A DNA stretch of 64,000 bases. Origin: Borreliella bissettiae DN127. GTDB taxonomy: Bacteria; Spirochaetota; Spirochaetia; Borreliales; Borreliaceae. The notes under the pieces were generated by a model that worked only from the letters and a program-made list of their open reading frames with translations, made no database searches and was not told the DNA's origin. Positions within the stretch are counted from its first letter, which is position 1. The number at the start of each line of letters is the position of its first letter. Both the position numbers and the translations under genes were made by a program. The stretch covers positions 620,001 to 684,000 of the forward strand of contig NC_015921.1 in assembly GCF_000222305.1 (NCBI RefSeq), written 5' to 3'. This document shows, piece after piece, positions 1-9,984 of the stretch.

Positions 1-945
1 GATCTTATTGATAAAGATATGACCTTGTCCAGGGTTGATATTGATAAATTTAAAAGGAATAAAACCGATTTTGTTTTGTGGTTTACTAATTCTAAGTTTA
101 AAGATCAGGAGATGAGATGGGATTCTCCTTGGGGATTTGGTTATCCAAGTTGGCATTTGGAGTGTGCTGCTATGAATTTGGAGTATTTCAAAGATACGCT
201 TGATATTCATTTGGGAGGAGTTGATCATATTGGAGTTCACCACATAAATGAAATAGCAATAGCAGAGTGTTTTTTAAATAAGAAATGGTGTGATATCTTT
301 GTTCATGGAGAATTTTTGATTATGGATTATAATAAGATGTCAAAGTCGCGTGGAAATTTTATTACAGTTAAAGACTTGGAAGATCAAAATTTTTCTCCTC
401 TTGATTTTAGATATTTGTGTTTGACATCACACTACAGGAATCAATTAAAATTTTCATTGGATAATCTTCAAGCAAGCAAGATTGCTAGAGAAAATTTGAT
501 AAACAGGCTAAGTTATTTTTATGAATCCTTAGATCTAGATGATTTAAATATACTTAATAAGGATTTAAAAAATTTTGGTTTTAGTGTAGAAAAAGAATAT
601 TATGATTCTTTTATAGAAAAAGTTTCTTTTGATTTGAATGTTTCTCAAGGATTGGCTTTACTTTGGGAGATAATTAAATCTGAAAATCTAGGATTTGTTT
701 CAAAACTCAGATTGGCTTTTATTTTTGATGAGATTATATCACTTAATCTGAGAGAAGAAATTTTAAAAAATTTAGAAAACCATGATGTAGTTATTGATGA
801 GAATATGAAAACTTTGATTGAAGAGAGAAGAATAGCTAAATGTGAAAAAAATTTTAAGCGTGCCGATGAAATTAGAGGCTTTTTTGCCAAAAAAGGTTTT
901 GTTTTGGTTGATACTAAGGAAGGAACCAAGGTTAAAAGAGGCTAA
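1..945 (+). CDS. cysS: Cysteinyl-tRNA synthetase, 5'-truncated by the window edge
   Basis: Class I aminoacyl-tRNA synthetase that charges tRNA-Cys in the cytoplasm. The frame is open from base 1, six codons before the first ATG at 19, so the N-terminal part with the HIGH motif lies outside the window and 314 residues are visible. Counting from the ATG at 19, the zinc ligands expected for CysRS are present: Cys49 in WHLECAAM, then His74 and Glu78 in GVHHINEIA. The KMSKS loop is at 106-110, followed by the helical anticodon-binding C-terminus. The stop is 3 nt before the next start, so the gene probably heads a cysS-glyA run. Family assignment is secure. Confidence 0.97.
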   Translation, partial: DLIDKDMTLSRVDIDKFKRNKTDFVLWFTNSKFKDQEMRWDSPWGFGYPSWHLECAAMNLEYFKDTLDIHLGGVDHIGVHHINEIAIAECFLNKKWCDIFVHGEFLIMDYNKMSKSRGNFITVKDLEDQNFSPLDFRYLCLTSHYRNQLKFSLDNLQASKIARENLINRLSYFYESLDLDDLNILNKDLKNFGFSVEKEYYDSFIEKVSFDLNVSQGLALLWEIIKSENLGFVSKLRLAFIFDEIISLNLREEILKNLENHDVVIDENMKTLIEERRIAKCEKNFKRADEIRGFFAKKGFVLVDTKEGTKVKRG

Positions 946-948
946 TAT

Positions 949-2508
949 TTGGCTATTTTTTTAAAAAACAAATATTTTTATTTAAGCTTAATTTTTATTA
1001 TTTTTTTGATTTTATTTGTTTTTTCTGGATTTTTATTTTATTCAAAGCCAATTATTTATGATATATCTCCAATTCCCACTTCGCACAAGGATATTATTGT
1101 TATTAAAGGAAATAATTTGGGCTACAGTACAGGAGAGATTAATATCAACAATAATTATTTGGTTAAAAGTAGCATTATTAGTTGGAATAACACCGAAATA
1201 GTTTTTAAAATTACAGATGAAATAAATTCCGGACTTATTTTTGTAAAAGGCGAAAGGGGTACTAGCAACGAACTTTTTCTTGTTATCAGCAGGCAAGTTC
1301 CTGTTAAGCTTAATAGGGGGAATATACCTTTTATTTTTTCAGAGGATAAAATAACTTTAAATGCAAATTCTTCAACTTTATTACAAGGCATGAATTTGTT
1401 TCCATATTCTAGTAGCATTAAAATTTTTCTCGAAACTAAGGACAAACTTTATACAATTTTACCTCAAAATATTTTAGATGTTTCTGAGAATAGATTAGAA
1501 TTTATTTCTCCTAAAACTTTAAATTCTGGTGGGAAGCTTTATGTTTTATTGGACAATGTTCAAAGCAATAAAATTCCGTTTTATGTTAAAGATGATTTTT
1601 TTAAATGGACTTTGAATGATTCGAAAGAGTTTGCAATAATTGAAGAGATTTATTTTAATCAAGATGTTAGTAGTAATTTTGATTCAAATCCCGAAGATAT
1701 TAATTTTAATATCTTCTATTTAAGACCAATTGAGAATGAGCGTCAAAAAATTGCAGACCACAGCAATGAACATCTTGATTTTAATATTGGTAATTTATTT
1801 TTTGAAAGCCTAAAGACAAATAAATTTATTTTTAAGACTAGGGTAAAGACTTCTAAACTTAATTTGGAATTTTTAGATGCAAAATATTTAGAAGGCATTA
1901 AGGTTAATAGAGATATTGATAATCAAGAGTACAAAAAACATGTTCAAGACAAAAAAAAAGATTATTTATCTTACAACTCTGTTGATTTAATGCCTTTAGA
2001 TTCTCTAATTTTATCTAAGACGGCTGGTAGTAATTCAGTTTATAAGTTGGCTAAAGCAATTATTGATGTTTTGACTTCAAATTTTAAGATTATTGAGAAT
2101 AATTTAAGTTTAAAGGATTCTATTAAAGAGGGAAAAATTTCATCTAGTAATTTAATAGTTCTTACGAATTTGTTATTTTTAAAGTACGAGATTCCGCTGA
2201 GAAATATAGTTGGGCTTTACTATGATTCTAATTCTCTTAAATTAAATGAGCATTTTTGGTTTGAATTTTTTTTAGCTGGGGTTGGTTTTGTATATTTTGA
2301 TATAATAAATGCAGTATTATTTAAGGATAGCTCCAAGTATTTTTTAAATATGTCTGAAAACTATATTCAATACGGATGCAAAGAGGACTATGATAAAAAT
2401 GAATTTTTTGATGGATATTTAGATTCTGGGTTTTTAAAGTATAAAAGCTTGACAAACGGATCGTATTCTTTAATGCATAGATTTGTTTTGGAGGATAATT
2501 TTAAATGA
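949..2508 (+). CDS. Membrane-anchored protein with IPT/TIG-like domains and a transglutaminase-like domain lacking the Cys
   Basis: A 519-residue protein read from TTG at 949, with GAGG about 9 nt upstream. Residues 9-31 form an uncleaved-looking membrane anchor, which puts the rest in the periplasm. Residues 34-113 look like an IPT/TIG beta-sandwich (PxIxDISPIP, then KGNNLG and SWNNTEIVF), and 120-213 look like a second one. Residues about 366-455 resemble a transglutaminase core: an ALxIP-like stretch ([14 protein letters not shown]), then His435 in EHFWFEFF and Asp451 in YFDI. The place of the nucleophilic Cys carries Ser398-400. The stop overlaps the glyA start (ATGA). Corresponds by position to B31 BB0600. 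Domain calls are by eye and the function is unknown. Confidence 0.85.
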   Translation: MAIFLKNKYFYLSLIFIIFLILFVFSGFLFYSKPIIYDISPIPTSHKDIIVIKGNNLGYSTGEININNNYLVKSSIISWNNTEIVFKITDEINSGLIFVKGERGTSNELFLVISRQVPVKLNRGNIPFIFSEDKITLNANSSTLLQGMNLFPYSSSIKIFLETKDKLYTILPQNILDVSENRLEFISPKTLNSGGKLYVLLDNVQSNKIPFYVKDDFFKWTLNDSKEFAIIEEIYFNQDVSSNFDSNPEDINFNIFYLRPIENERQKIADHSNEHLDFNIGNLFFESLKTNKFIFKTRVKTSKLNLEFLDAKYLEGIKVNRDIDNQEYKKHVQDKKKDYLSYNSVDLMPLDSLILSKTAGSNSVYKLAKAIIDVLTSNFKIIENNLSLKDSIKEGKISSSNLIVLTNLLFLKYEIPLRNIVGLYYDSNSLKLNEHFWFEFFLAGVGFVYFDIINAVLFKDSSKYFLNMSENYIQYGCKEDYDKNEFFDGYLDSGFLKYKSLTNGSYSLMHRFVLEDNFK

Positions 2509-3758
2509 GGGATGATCAAATATTTGATTTAATTGAGAAAGAAAAATTAAGAGAAAAAGAACATATTGAGCTTATTGCTTCTGAAAATTTTACGTCTTTG
2601 GAGATAAGGCAGACTGTTGGGAGTATTTTAACTAATAAGTATGCTGAAGGATATCCTTTGAATCGATATTATGGTGGTTGTTCTTTTATTGATGAGATTG
2701 AAACTTTGGCAATTTCAAGAGCAAAAGAGCTTTTTAGTGCAAAGTATGCTAATGTTCAACCACATAGCGGATCTCAGGCCAATATGGCTGCCATAATGGC
2801 CCTTATTAGCCCAGGCGACAGAATTCTTGGTATGCAATTATCTCATGGAGGACATTTAACTCACGGCAGCAGAGTAAATTTTTCTGGTATATTTTTTAAT
2901 ACTTATTTTTATGGTGTTTCTAGAGATTCTGAGCTAATTGATTATGATGAAGTTCTTAAGATAGCTAGAGATTGCAGACCAAATTTAATAATAGCCGGTG
3001 CTTCTTCTTATTCAAGAGAAATTGATTTTAAAAAATTTAGAGAAATAGCAGATGATGTTTCTGCTTATCTTTTGTGTGATATTGCGCATATTGCAGGCCT
3101 TATTGTTGCCGGTTTTCATAATTCCTCAATTGATGTGGCGCATCTTACTACAAGCACTACGCATAAAACTTTAAGAGGCCCAAGAGGCGGAATAATACTT
3201 TCTGGAAAGGATTTTGACAGATCAGTAAACTTTAATGGAAAAGAGAAGCCCTTGTTTAATGTTGTAAATTCTACAGTTTTTCCTGGAACTCAAGGGGGTC
3301 CTTTAGTTCATATTATTGCGGGTAAGGCTATTGCATTCAAAGAGGCTCTTCAGGAAAATTTTAAAGAATACATTGCTAACGTAATAAAAAATACTAAAGT
3401 TATGGCTGAATATTTCAAATCGGAAGGATTTCGGATTGTTAGTGGAGGTACAGACAACCATTTGTTTTTGGTTGATCTTAGTAGTTCGGGGCTCACAGGT
3501 GCTGATGCTGAGAAATTGCTCGAGAGTGTAAATATTACTTTAAATAAAAATGCTATTCCTTTTGATAAGAAAAGCCCTTCTTTGGCTTCTGGCATTAGAA
3601 TTGGGGGTGCTGCTATTACTTCTAGGGGCTTAAATGAAAGCGATTCTTTAAATGCTGCTAAATTTGTTGTTAGAGCTTTAAAGGCAAAGTCTGATATTGA
3701 ATTAAAACAAATAAAAAAGGAAGTTGTAAAATTTATTAGAGATTTTGACATGCCTTGA
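2505..3758 (+). CDS. glyA: Serine hydroxymethyltransferase
   Basis: A 417-residue PLP enzyme converting serine and tetrahydrofolate to glycine and 5,10-methylene-THF, the one-carbon supply for the cell. The N-terminal ELIASENF motif, the substrate-site stretch NRYYGG and the PLP-binding Lys221 within [12 protein letters not shown] are all present, and the length is normal for the family. ATG at 2505 overlaps the preceding stop by 4 nt and has GGAGG at 2490-2494 inside the upstream gene, so translational coupling is likely. The DnaJ-domain gene follows 25 nt downstream on the same strand. Confidence 0.98.
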   Translation: MRDDQIFDLIEKEKLREKEHIELIASENFTSLEIRQTVGSILTNKYAEGYPLNRYYGGCSFIDEIETLAISRAKELFSAKYANVQPHSGSQANMAAIMALISPGDRILGMQLSHGGHLTHGSRVNFSGIFFNTYFYGVSRDSELIDYDEVLKIARDCRPNLIIAGASSYSREIDFKKFREIADDVSAYLLCDIAHIAGLIVAGFHNSSIDVAHLTTSTTHKTLRGPRGGIILSGKDFDRSVNFNGKEKPLFNVVNSTVFPGTQGGPLVHIIAGKAIAFKEALQENFKEYIANVIKNTKVMAEYFKSEGFRIVSGGTDNHLFLVDLSSSGLTGADAEKLLESVNITLNKNAIPFDKKSPSLASGIRIGGAAITSRGLNESDSLNAAKFVVRALKAKSDIELKQIKKEVVKFIRDFDMP

Positions 3759-3783
3759 TTGCGTTGGAGGTTGTGATCAATAA

Positions 3784-4536
3784 ATGCCAAGCCTAATTAG
3801 AATGTTTTTTTTAGTGTTGTTGTTTATTTTTATTTTTAATCCCGTTTTAATAGCAATGCTTTTTATATTATTTCCGTTTGTGTTGATATTATTTAGTTTT
3901 TTGGGTGTTTTTAGAATATACTTTACAAGAGATTACTCATATTCTAGATCTAGAGAGTTTGAATTTTATAAACTTTCTTTTTTATTAATGGCCAAATTGC
4001 TGTCTATTTTGGGAACTGTCACTGGAGAGCAGTTAAATTATGTCAATTTTATTATTAATTCTTTGAATTTGTCTGAGCGTGGTAAATCAGAATTGTATAC
4101 TATCTTTCATTCTGCTATTACTAAGAATAATAATGCTGATAAAATTTTGTATACTCTTAAGCTTGGCTATTTTCAGCACAAAGATCTTTTTATATGGCTT
4201 TTTGCTTCTCTTAAAGAAATTAACAGACTTTCTAGGTATAAAAATTTAGAAGCTGAAAAGTTTATCTCTTATGTTGGTGTTTTTTTAGAACTTGAATCTG
4301 ATGGTTATGAAGCTTATAAAGATATTAATATTAGAATTGTAAATCCTTACAGTATTTTGGGTTTAGCATATAGTGCTAGTGATGATGAGATTAAAAAGGC
4401 GTATAAAGGCCTTGTTATAAAATACCATCCCGATAAGTTTGCAAATGATCCTGTAAGGCAAAAAGATGCAAATGATAAATTTATTAAAATTCAAGATGCT
4501 TATGAAAAAATTTGCAAGGAAAGAAATATAAGGTAA
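3784..4536 (+). CDS. Membrane-anchored DnaJ-domain co-chaperone (DjlA-like)
   Basis: 250 residues. The first 45 are strongly hydrophobic, enough for one or two membrane helices. The middle (about 60-170) is helical and resembles the TerB-like region of DjlA. The C-terminus is a J domain, starting NPYSILGL, with the HPD tripeptide at 215-217 that stimulates the ATPase of DnaK. There is no G/F-rich or zinc-finger region, so it is not the housekeeping DnaJ. A GGAGG lies about 13 nt before the ATG. It ends the cysS-glyA run and is followed by a strong hairpin terminator. The DjlA-like architecture is inferred from domain order, and the client process is unknown. Confidence 0.85.
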   Translation: MPSLIRMFFLVLLFIFIFNPVLIAMLFILFPFVLILFSFLGVFRIYFTRDYSYSRSREFEFYKLSFLLMAKLLSILGTVTGEQLNYVNFIINSLNLSERGKSELYTIFHSAITKNNNADKILYTLKLGYFQHKDLFIWLFASLKEINRLSRYKNLEAEKFISYVGVFLELESDGYEAYKDINIRIVNPYSILGLAYSASDDEIKKAYKGLVIKYHPDKFANDPVRQKDANDKFIKIQDAYEKICKERNIR

Positions 4537-4561
4537 CAATTTATTAATTTTTAAAAGATAA

Positions 4562-4587
4562 AAAAGAAGGGCCAAAGCCCTTCTTTT
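4562..4587. terminator. Bidirectional hairpin between the DnaJ-domain gene and p66
   Basis: Perfect 11-bp inverted repeat: left arm 4562-4572, loop CAAA, right arm 4577-4587. The outer four pairs give an A-run on one side and a T-run on the other, so the hairpin can end transcripts arriving from either convergent gene (stops at 4536 and 4592). Confidence 0.9.
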
Positions 4588-4591
4588 GCTG

Positions 4592-6448
4592 TTAGCTTCC
4601 GCTGTAGGCTATTTTGAATTGTAAGAAAGCACTACCAATAGCGGCGTTATTTGTGTTTTTATTAGCAAGTTCTATAATGTTATTTGAATCCCACCCAAGA
4701 GAAATTGTTGTAAATCTTATTAGTTTTTCAAGGCTAAGCCCTGTTTTTAAATAAATTTTTGTAGCATCGCTTGAAAGTTTATTAGAAGGCCCTAAAATGT
4801 ATGCCCCGATATAGGGTACCACATATGCTTCTGTTGAAATGGATGTTATTGGAATTGCATAATCAAGATATAAAGCCAAGCCGAGCTTCATTGCATCTTC
4901 AAATGTCAGATTAGGGGTTGTAGCTTGTGTTGTTGAACTTTGTCCGGCTTGATTGTCTGAATTAGCGCTTGGGCTTGTTATAGGATAATTTTCTACAGAT
5001 TTTTGTCTTAAAATATCGTAAAGACCGATAGATGTTATCCACCCTAGTCCATTTATAATGCCCTTTTTGTTGTCTTCATAGCTTGAAATTTCAACATTTA
5101 AGCTTTGAAATGAATTTTCGGATATGGTTTTTAATTTTTTTTCTGTATCTTTAGATCTGTAAAGGTTTTGTCCGTAACTTATTCCCAGTGCAACCCCAGA
5201 TTTTTTGTCTTGTTCTCCAAATAGTCTTGTACTGTAGGAATCAGATCCTTTAACTGCCCAGGATTCTTTTTCTCCAGTGTCTTTGTTCCAGGCAAGTCCT
5301 ATGCTTGCTCCTGTTGAGAATGCAATTCCCAATTCTGCATTTTTACTGAAATTAAGAGCATTGCTATTTGGATCAAATATATTCTCAGCTTTTTTGTTAG
5401 GATCTGAGGATGCTCCTTTTTTGAAATTTGCTGCTTTTGAGATGTGTCCAAATACAGAAAAATCGCTTGCAAAAGGATCTATTCCAAAATCAGTTCCCAT
5501 TTGTAAAATAAGATAGGTATTTTTATCATTGATTTTTGTTAATCCAAGCTTATATTGAGCTCCAAAAGATGCTAAAATTGCAGAATTTGATAAAGTTGGG
5601 CTCAATAAATCGTTACCAATTGCGGATTTGTCTTTTAAAGAGTATGTTATTGATGAATTATTGAATGTTTGATTTCCATAGGCTCCTGACAAGCCAAAAT
5701 TTAATTCAAGGGGTGTTTCTGCAATTACAGATTTAGTATCTTCGTTTTGATCAAGTGTATTTTTTATTGGCTTCCATTTTGCTTGAATTCCATAAAGGAT
5801 TCCTTGATATGTTTTGTTGTATGGGGTGTCTTTGTCATTTTCTTGATTTCTGTTACCTGTGCCTGTTCCCCCTATTGCAAATGTAAGGTCGAGTTTTGGT
5901 AGTTTGTATCCCAGCTGAATTGTCCCTATGTTTTTAGAGGTGCCTCTTGCAAGAATTGTTCCTCTTACTATTCTATCATTGCTTGGAAATCCATAGTAAG
6001 TGTTTTTAAACCCAGTCATAGGTGCGAAACTAAATAAAGACTCTTTATTAAAGTCAAAATCTGTCATAGTGCTTATTTTAATAAAAAAATCGTACATATT
6101 GATTTGGGCTGTTATGTCTCCCACGTCAATTTTAAATTGATCACCTTTTTTGCCTTCCGCTTTTAATGCAAGATCTTCTACTTTAATGTAAGCTGAGAAT
6201 GGATCGTCTTTGCCTAATTCGGGATTAGCTTCAAACGGTTTAAGCTTAATGGTAATTTTGCTTTTGTTTTCAAATCCAGGAACAAGTTCGTCCATATCTA
6301 ATCTGAATTCACTTGTGTTTTCAAATCCGAATGTCGGCATCCATGGGTTTATTTTAAATATATCTTTTTCCTTTAATGCGTCTGCTGCAAATATTGCTGC
6401 AGATGTGGTTAAAAATATAATTAATTTATATAAAATATGGTTTTTCAT
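4592..6448 (-). CDS. p66: P66 outer-membrane porin and integrin-binding adhesin
   Basis: 618-residue beta-barrel protein, highly similar to my memory of B. burgdorferi P66 (Oms66). The signal peptide is residues 1-21, with cleavage after SAAIFA. P66 forms large channels and binds beta3 integrins. The integrin-binding segment QENDKDT lies at 202-208, with the two Asp residues reported as important at 205 and 207. A Ser/Thr/Asn/Gln-rich surface loop at about 487-519 (SPSANSDNQAGQ and following) differs from the B31 loop I remember. The protein ends with the barrel-type strand LQFKIAYSGS. SD AGGAAGG lies 8 nt before the ATG. Convergent with the DnaJ-domain gene; promoter region 6449-6560. Confidence 0.98.
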   Translation of the reverse strand: MKNHILYKLIIFLTTSAAIFAADALKEKDIFKINPWMPTFGFENTSEFRLDMDELVPGFENKSKITIKLKPFEANPELGKDDPFSAYIKVEDLALKAEGKKGDQFKIDVGDITAQINMYDFFIKISTMTDFDFNKESLFSFAPMTGFKNTYYGFPSNDRIVRGTILARGTSKNIGTIQLGYKLPKLDLTFAIGGTGTGNRNQENDKDTPYNKTYQGILYGIQAKWKPIKNTLDQNEDTKSVIAETPLELNFGLSGAYGNQTFNNSSITYSLKDKSAIGNDLLSPTLSNSAILASFGAQYKLGLTKINDKNTYLILQMGTDFGIDPFASDFSVFGHISKAANFKKGASSDPNKKAENIFDPNSNALNFSKNAELGIAFSTGASIGLAWNKDTGEKESWAVKGSDSYSTRLFGEQDKKSGVALGISYGQNLYRSKDTEKKLKTISENSFQSLNVEISSYEDNKKGIINGLGWITSIGLYDILRQKSVENYPITSPSANSDNQAGQSSTTQATTPNLTFEDAMKLGLALYLDYAIPITSISTEAYVVPYIGAYILGPSNKLSSDATKIYLKTGLSLEKLIRFTTISLGWDSNNIIELANKNTNNAAIGSAFLQFKIAYSGS

Positions 6449-6519
6449 AATTATACCTTCCTGTTGTAACTATAAACTTTTATTAGTTCTAGTTATTAAT
6501 TAAACGTATTAATAAATAT

Positions 6520-6525
6520 ATTATA
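6520..6525 (-). promoter_or_regulatory. Candidate -10 element for p66
   Basis: Reads TATAAT on the minus strand about 72 nt before the p66 start codon. No good -35 is visible at 16-18 nt, so this is a weak prediction that rests on the hexamer alone in very AT-rich DNA. Confidence 0.3.
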
Positions 6526-6641
6526 GACATGCTATTATGTATAATATATTAACATATATATAACATGTATATGATATTAAAATATCAGATAAAAATTCAA
6601 GGACATATTATTATTTTGTGATTTTTACATTATTCAAATTT

Positions 6642-6681
6642 ATAAATAAGATTAATTTTAGTATAAATTAATCTTATTTAT
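6642..6681. terminator. AT-rich perfect inverted repeat between lctP and p66
   Basis: A perfect 17-bp inverted repeat (6642-6658 with 6665-6681, 6-nt loop) starts 15 nt downstream of the lctP stop on the minus strand. Only two of its 17 pairs are G-C and no T-run follows on that strand, so it is not a classic intrinsic terminator. It could weaken read-through into p66, or it could be an operator or cruciform. Confidence 0.5.
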
Positions 6682-6695
6682 TTTAAATGATTAAT

Positions 6696-8198
6696 TTATA
6701 CTAAATAAACCAGCAATCCTGTTGCTAAAATGTAGCATAAAGCATAAATTATTGTTTTTGATAAAAGCCTGCCTTCTTGTCCAATTAATCCAGCAGTTGT
6801 TGTTGCTATTGTGATGTTTTGGGGAGAAATCATTTTTCCTCCAGTTGCTCCTGTTGTATTTGCTGCTGCAAGCCAGTAAGGATTTGCCCCAATATTTTCT
6901 GCCATTTGTGTTTGCAAGGGTCCAAAAAGAACATTTGAAACCGTGTCACTTCCTGTTAAAAATGTCCCAATAGCTCCAATTAGCGGGCTAAATAATGGTC
7001 CAAATGTACCTGTTATTATTGAGATTCCATTAGCAAGATCTCTTATCATTCCGCTATGTGTCATTAATCTTGATATTGCAACAATGCAAATGATTATAAA
7101 TGAAGATAATGCCATTTTTTTCAAGGTTAGCATAAATATTTTTAGCTGTTTTAATATTGGAACTCCTCGTATTGAATAGGATATTATTGTTGCAAGTACT
7201 ATCAAGAATCCCGGTGAGATAATCCATTTAAAGTGTAGGGGATTTGCTTCTGGATAAATGCTAATAGTGCTTTGAAAGGTTTTTAGGTATTCGTGAATTT
7301 TGTTAAAAAGAGGAGATACAAGCACTATAAATGTTACTATTAAAATATAGGGCGAGCATGCAATAATTCCTTTTGATAAGGATATTGTGCTTTTGATTTG
7401 GTGCTCAGCAGTTTCTTTATTTCCAAAAAACTTTGCATAAACTATTGTTATTGTCATAGAAAGAATACTTCCAAGGATTGCAGGAAGTTCTGGACCCAAA
7501 GTTTTTGATATAAATACTTGAGATATTGCCATTGACATTCCTGAGAGTAGAGTAAGAAGGAATATCCCTTTTAATCCTTTAATGCCTCCCCCTGTAAGAA
7601 TTACCAGCACAAAAGGTATTGTTAAGGTTGGAAGTATTAGTTGGAATGCAATCTCAGATGAAACAATGTTAACATCCAAGTTAGTTGCTTGAGCTAAAGA
7701 TGTTATAGGGATCCCCACAGATCCATAGGCTGTTGATGAGGTATTCATTATTAAGCAGATTAAGCAAGCAAAAAATGGTTCAAATCCCATTGCTATTAAT
7801 ATTGACACTGGGATTGCAACAGCAGTTCCATATCCAGCAACTCCTTCTAAAAAGTTTCCAAATCCCCATGCTACTAGCAAGACTATAATTCTTCTATCAG
7901 AAGATACGTTTGATAAAATATTTTTAATAGTTTCTATGTCTTTTTGATCTTCTGACATTTTGTATGTAAATATGGCAGCAATAATCACAGTTGCTATTGG
8001 CCATATCCCCATTAAGGCGCCTTCAAGCATTGCAAGGCTTGTGTTTACTATTCCCAAGTTTTTATAAAATATAACTATAGAAACAGTGGCTATTAATGAT
8101 ATGGGTATTACATAGTAAGCTGGCTTTTTTATTATGCCAAGTCCAATAATTATTAGGATTATTGGGACCAAAGCTGTTATAAAATCATAAGAATTCAT
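6696..8198 (-). CDS. lctP: L-lactate permease family transporter
   Basis: 500-residue integral membrane protein of the LctP family, with about 12 or more hydrophobic helices across its full length. Conserved stretches include FLEGVAGYGTAVAIPVSIL near 115, LTGSDTVSNVLFGPLQ and the C-terminal GATGGKMISPQNITIA. It should move lactate with protons across the inner membrane, which suits an organism whose glycolysis ends in lactate. ATG at 8198 has AGGAG (8207-8211) at good spacing. It is divergent from dacA across only 70 bp, so the two promoters share that gap. Substrate is inferred from the family. Confidence 0.95.
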   Translation of the reverse strand: MNSYDFITALVPIILIIIGLGIIKKPAYYVIPISLIATVSIVIFYKNLGIVNTSLAMLEGALMGIWPIATVIIAAIFTYKMSEDQKDIETIKNILSNVSSDRRIIVLLVAWGFGNFLEGVAGYGTAVAIPVSILIAMGFEPFFACLICLIMNTSSTAYGSVGIPITSLAQATNLDVNIVSSEIAFQLILPTLTIPFVLVILTGGGIKGLKGIFLLTLLSGMSMAISQVFISKTLGPELPAILGSILSMTITIVYAKFFGNKETAEHQIKSTISLSKGIIACSPYILIVTFIVLVSPLFNKIHEYLKTFQSTISIYPEANPLHFKWIISPGFLIVLATIISYSIRGVPILKQLKIFMLTLKKMALSSFIIICIVAISRLMTHSGMIRDLANGISIITGTFGPLFSPLIGAIGTFLTGSDTVSNVLFGPLQTQMAENIGANPYWLAAANTTGATGGKMISPQNITIATTTAGLIGQEGRLLSKTIIYALCYILATGLLVYLV

Positions 8199-8268
8199 AA
8201 AAATGGCTCCTTTTTAATTGTATTGTAATTAACAATTAATAAATAATATATTATTTTAATATTACAAC

Positions 8269-9486
8269 ATGAATAGTATCTGTGTTATTGTAAAATTTTT
8301 ATTAACTTTATTTTTAATTTTTTCCCCGCTATATTATGATCTTTTTGCAGTTAATTTGGCTGAGATTAATAAATTATCAAAGTATGCAAAATCAATAGTT
8401 TTAATGGATTTTGATACTAAACGAATACTTTATTCTAAGAAGCCCAATTTGGTTTTTCCTCCAGCATCGCTTACAAAGATTGTTACAATTTATACAGCTT
8501 TAATTGAAGCTGAAAAGCGAAATATAAAATTAAAAAGCATAGTTCCTATTAGCGATTCTGCTTCATATTATAATGCGCCTCCCAATTCTTCTTTAATGTT
8601 TTTGGAAAAAGGTCAAATTGTTAATTTTGAAGAGATTTTAAAGGGGCTTTCAATTTCTTCAGGCAATGATGCTTCTATTGCAATTGCTGAGTTTGTAGTA
8701 GGCAATTTAAATAGTTTTGTTAGTTTGATGAATATTAATGTTTTAAATTTAGGACTTTTAAATATGCATTTTGTTGAACCTTCTGGATATAGCAGTGAGA
8801 ATAAAATTACAGCACTAGATATGGCTTTTTTTGTAAAATCTTATGTAGAAAAATTTAAATTTATGCTTAATATTCATTCTTTAAAGTATTTTGTTTATCC
8901 AAAGAGTAAAAATTTAGGAACTGCTTTATCATCAAAATTTTTAAACTTAAAACAAAGAAATGCCAATTTATTAATACATGATTATCCTTATTCAGATGGT
9001 ATTAAAACGGGATATATTAAGGAATCAGGCTTGAATCTTATTGCTACTGCTAAAAAGGGCGAGATAAGATTGATAGCAGTTGTGTTGGGGGTTGAAAAAG
9101 GAATTAATGGATTTGGGGAGAAGATTAGAGCTTCTATTGCAAAAAATTTATTTGAATATGGATTTAATCAATATTCAAAATTTCCTTTAATAGTAAAATT
9201 AAAAGAAAAAGTCTATAATGGTACAGTAGATACAGTTGCTCTTTTTTCTAAAGAGCCTTTTTATTATATTTTAACTAAAGATGAATTTGATAAAATTAAT
9301 ATAAGTTATACTGTTGATAAGTTGGTTGCTCCACTTAGTGGAGATATGCCTGTTGGGAGGGCTATGATTTTTTTAGAAAATGAAAAATTAGGAGATGTTG
9401 CTTTGTTTAGTGATAAAGTGAATAAATTAGGGTTTTGGCAAGGTCTTTATAAGAGTTTTATAAATTTTTTTTCAAGAGGCTATTAA
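8269..9486 (+). CDS. dacA: D-alanyl-D-alanine carboxypeptidase (PBP5/DacA family)
   Basis: 405-residue penicillin-binding protein that trims the terminal D-Ala from peptidoglycan stem peptides. An N-terminal hydrophobic signal lies at about 5-27. All three active-site motifs are present: SxxK as SLTK at 67-70, SGN at 131-133 and KTG at 246-248. The C-terminal beta-domain follows from about 280, and the end carries hydrophobic and aromatic residues (GFWQGLYKSFINFF) that could form an amphipathic membrane anchor. cheD starts 4 nt after the stop. Start chosen at ATG 8269, which leaves a complete signal sequence. Confidence 0.97.
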   Translation: MNSICVIVKFLLTLFLIFSPLYYDLFAVNLAEINKLSKYAKSIVLMDFDTKRILYSKKPNLVFPPASLTKIVTIYTALIEAEKRNIKLKSIVPISDSASYYNAPPNSSLMFLEKGQIVNFEEILKGLSISSGNDASIAIAEFVVGNLNSFVSLMNINVLNLGLLNMHFVEPSGYSSENKITALDMAFFVKSYVEKFKFMLNIHSLKYFVYPKSKNLGTALSSKFLNLKQRNANLLIHDYPYSDGIKTGYIKESGLNLIATAKKGEIRLIAVVLGVEKGINGFGEKIRASIAKNLFEYGFNQYSKFPLIVKLKEKVYNGTVDTVALFSKEPFYYILTKDEFDKINISYTVDKLVAPLSGDMPVGRAMIFLENEKLGDVALFSDKVNKLGFWQGLYKSFINFFSRGY

Positions 9487-9490
9487 TTTT

Positions 9491-9982
9491 ATGTTAAACC
9501 ATTTTAATTTTAAATTAAAACGCGATGTTACGATAATAGTTCCTGGTGAAGCTTTTGTTTCAAATAAAAGAGTTATTTCTACAATTCTTGGTTCTTGTGT
9601 TGCTGTTGTGCTTTGCGATGAATCAAACAATTTAATTGGAATGAATCATTATGTTCTAGTTAAGTCAGATCTTGAGATATCTCCTGACCAAAGGGGAAGA
9701 TATGGGGTTTATGCTATTCCCATGTTAATAAATGCAATGTTAGAAAATGGGGCTAGTAAAGGCAATCTTAAGGCCAAGCTTTTTGGGGGAACTAATTTTA
9801 TGGCAAAAGGATCGGTTAAGGTAGGGCTTGAAAATTCAGAGTTTGCCGTTAATACATTAAATAAGTATCGTATTCCAATTTTAGCTAAAGATTTTGATCA
9901 ATCTAAGTCGCGAAAGATTTTTGCTTTTCCTGAAAATTTTAAAGTTATTGTGGAATATCCAGACGGAACAAAGGTTTTTTAA
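9491..9982 (+). CDS. cheD: Chemoreceptor glutamine deamidase CheD
   Basis: 163 residues. CheD deamidates specific glutamines in methyl-accepting chemotaxis proteins and interacts with CheC-type phosphatases. The catalytic triad is visible: Cys35 in ILGSCVAVVLCD, His53 in GMNHYVLV and Thr101 in KLFGGTNFM. Length is normal. It sits between dacA and a helicase gene rather than with other chemotaxis genes, with 4-nt and 2-nt spacers, so it is probably co-transcribed with both. Start ATG 9491 has AGAGG upstream inside the dacA end. Confidence 0.96.
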   Translation: MLNHFNFKLKRDVTIIVPGEAFVSNKRVISTILGSCVAVVLCDESNNLIGMNHYVLVKSDLEISPDQRGRYGVYAIPMLINAMLENGASKGNLKAKLFGGTNFMAKGSVKVGLENSEFAVNTLNKYRIPILAKDFDQSKSRKIFAFPENFKVIVEYPDGTKVF

Positions 9983-9984
9983 TT

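Noticed and set aside
645-929. Minus-strand ORF opposite cysS
   Set aside because: Serine/Lys/Phe-rich shadow of the tRNA synthetase C-terminus with no start signals.
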